Source of the DNA: CALIZF01 sp046292445
Lineage (GTDB): Bacteria > Pseudomonadota > Alphaproteobacteria > Rhodobacterales > Rhodobacteraceae
Direction of reading: 5' to 3'
Length of the DNA stretch: 64,000 nucleotides
Assembly (NCBI GenBank): GCA_046292445.1
Contig: JBKBQT010000002.1
Location: 62,001 to 126,000 of the forward strand
Shown here: positions 62,608 through 64,000 of the stretch, piece by piece
Layout: every line of letters starts with the position of its first letter
Numbering within the stretch: position 1 is the stretch's first letter
Position numbers and translations under genes: made by a program
Notes under the pieces: model-generated
Database searches by the model: none
The model's input: only the letters and a program-made list of their open reading frames with translations
What the model was told of the DNA's origin: nothing

Positions 62608-62758
62608 GGCAGGCAGCCCCGCGAGGGGCGCGGGCGCGGCGCGGGTATCACGCTTCATAGGGGGCGCGCGCCGCGATCCCGGCGATGCCGCCCGCGGCGA
62701 TTGACAACACCGGGCAACGCGATGACGCTTGCGATCAACGCCGCTTTGCGAGGTTGCC

Positions 62759-63787
62759 GTGGCCGAGCCCCAGATCCCGTTGATCGACATAGCGGCCCTC
62801 TTCGCCGGCCCGTCGCCCGAACGCGATGCGGTTGACCGGCAGGTGATGGCGGCCGCCACGGCGAGCGGGTTCATGACCGTCACCGGCCTGCCGGGAAACA
62901 CCTTGTCGCCGGATGTCCGGCGCAGGTTGCTGTCGGTCTTTGCCTTGCCCGAGCCGGCCAAGCGGCGCCTATACCGGCAGAACTTCGATCCTGGCCGCAC
63001 GAATGTCTATCGCGGCTGGTTTCCGCTGACGCCTGGCACCCCGACGTGGAAGGAAGGGATCGACATCGGGCCGGACATCGCCCATGGCGCCGACCGCCTT
63101 GCCCCGGGCGACCCGCTGACCGAGCCCACGCCGCTGCCCGATGACGCCGAACTGCCGGGCTGGGCCGCAACGGCCGCCCGTTATTATCGCGACATGGAGG
63201 CTGCCGGTCAGGCGCTCATGCGGTCCATCGCGCGCGGCCTCGCGCTGGACGAGCGCACGTTCGATGCGGCCTTTGCGCGGGGCATCTCGACGCTTCGCCT
63301 GCTGCGCTATCCGCTGCGCACGCCGGAAAGCTACGTCGGATCGGTCGAGCCGATCGACGTCGATCACGGGGGCGAGCGTTACTACACCCTCGCTCGCAGC
63401 CATGTCGATTCCGGCTTCATCACGCTTCTGGCGCAGGATGGCGTCGCCGGGCTTCAGGCGCAGGCGCGTGACGGCACCTGGCTGGACGTGCCGCCGGTCG
63501 AGGGGACGATGGCGGTCAACTTCGGCAAGCTGCTTTCGCGATGGACGGGCGGGCGGATACAGGCAACGCTGCACCGCGTCATCGGCCGAAACCGCGAACG
63601 TTATTCGGTGCCGTTCTTTTACGAACCGGCGGTCGATGCCGTGATCGCACCCCTTCCGATCGCCGACGCCGTGCCCTTCGACCCGGTGTCCTACGGCGAT
63701 CACCTGTGGGAAGCGACGACCAAATTCGTCGAACAGGCCGGCATCGCCCATCTTCGAAAGCCCCGCGGGGTCGCGCCGGCGCGCTAA
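62759..63787 (+). CDS. Isopenicillin-N-synthase-type 2-oxoglutarate/Fe(II) oxygenase
   Basis: A 342-residue non-heme iron oxygenase. The N-terminal DIOX_N region begins IPLIDIAALF. The iron ligands are His215 and Asp217 in RSHVDSGF and His272 in TLHRVIG, and the 2-oxoglutarate-binding Arg281 and Ser283 are in ERYSVPFF. Its substrate is not given by neighbours. GTG at 62759 follows GAGG at 6 bases; the earlier TTG at 62729 is less likely. A TTGACA lies at 62701 but with no good -10 element. Confidence 0.87.
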   Translation: MAEPQIPLIDIAALFAGPSPERDAVDRQVMAAATASGFMTVTGLPGNTLSPDVRRRLLSVFALPEPAKRRLYRQNFDPGRTNVYRGWFPLTPGTPTWKEGIDIGPDIAHGADRLAPGDPLTEPTPLPDDAELPGWAATAARYYRDMEAAGQALMRSIARGLALDERTFDAAFARGISTLRLLRYPLRTPESYVGSVEPIDVDHGGERYYTLARSHVDSGFITLLAQDGVAGLQAQARDGTWLDVPPVEGTMAVNFGKLLSRWTGGRIQATLHRVIGRNRERYSVPFFYEPAVDAVIAPLPIADAVPFDPVSYGDHLWEATTKFVEQAGIAHLRKPRGVAPAR

Positions 63788-64000
63788 TGGGCAGGGGCGC
63801 GGCGCTGGTGCGTCCTGCGGCTTGGGGGCAACGGTGAGAGGTTGGCTCGGGGTTACGCGACGAATCGTTCGCGAATGCGCGGATTGTGGCGACCTTCCGG
63901 GTGCGACGAGCCTCGGTTCTGAGCAGGCGCCACCGGCCTTCGGCGCGTCCTCACGAAAACGTTAACACCAACCTGCGGCCGCCTTGCACCGCGTTCGGTG
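63788..64000. other. Terminal intergenic stretch
   Basis: The last 213 bases carry no supported gene. A short inverted repeat CGCGA-N8-TCGCG occurs near 63858. Nothing more can be said without the next sequence. Confidence 0.4.

Overview
The window is very GC-rich, tightly packed DNA. Gene content and order point to an alphaproteobacterium of the Rhodobacteraceae/Paracoccaceae type: xerC next to a DUF484 gene, priA, ruvCAB, glcDEF, a MoxR/DUF58/DUF4159 operon, a DUF1127 protein, EcfG-type promoters (GGAAC-N16/17-CGTT) and FNR-type TTGAC-N4-GTCAA sites. The genus cannot be fixed from the sequence alone. I see no rRNA, tRNA, CRISPR array, transposase or prophage. Most genes start with a readable Shine-Dalgarno sequence, and many neighbours overlap as ATGA or GTGA.

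Layout. 1-3.9 kb: housekeeping genes (xerC 5' part, DUF484, a transaldolase-family aldolase, priA). 4-6.9 kb: two small RTX-type calcium-binding proteins around a DUF3095 gene; the second RTX gene is broken by one extra base in a G run. 7-10.1 kb: a YeeE/YedE (TsuA-like) sulfur transporter facing a secreted protein and an MFS permease, with an FNR-like box between. 10.4-13.8 kb: msrA, a geranylgeranyl-reductase-like flavoprotein, prmA, a small membrane protein. 13.9-16.7 kb: a DUF1127 protein and ruvCAB. 16.8-29.2 kb: a stress-type island with an AI-2E family permease, a three-gene YqjD/YqjE/DUF3618-like envelope operon, two PRC-barrel proteins, a PHB-depolymerase-like esterase, a CheB-PAS-REC-LuxR hybrid, two 23-24 residue membrane mini-proteins, a DUF892 ferritin-like protein and an ECF sigma factor. 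Three perfect EcfG-type promoters and one near match lie in it, so it is probably part of a general stress response regulon.

29.5-37.2 kb: DUF1285 facing a MoxR-DUF58-DUF4159-VWA-like envelope operon that carries a long inverted repeat. 37.3-41.4 kb: glycolate oxidase glcD-glcE-(79-residue membrane protein)-glcF. 41.5-46.4 kb: a secreted trypsin-like protease, Hsp20, a succinate-semialdehyde-type dehydrogenase, an alpha/beta hydrolase and a P1/DmpA peptidase. 46.5-53.3 kb: a minus-strand catabolic locus with a complete sugar-type ABC importer (binding protein, two permeases, ATPase), an aldehyde dehydrogenase and an SDR oxidoreductase; two perfect TTCGTACGAA-centred palindromes separate the last two.

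53.7-60.7 kb: an arsenic-resistance operon, arsR-arsD-arsA-acr3-usp-arsC-osmC-CDF. ArsD is fused to an AhpD-like domain and ArsC to a VOC/glyoxalase-like domain. ArsR should sense arsenite, ArsC reduce arsenate, ArsD pass arsenite to the ArsA ATPase, and Acr3 export it; Usp, OsmC and the CDF exporter add stress and metal functions. 60.7-63.8 kb: a zinc-ribbon methyltransferase, a B12-binding/SCHIC-like protein behind a second FNR-like box, and an isopenicillin-N-synthase-type 2-oxoglutarate/Fe(II) oxygenase. The last 213 bases hold no gene that I can see.
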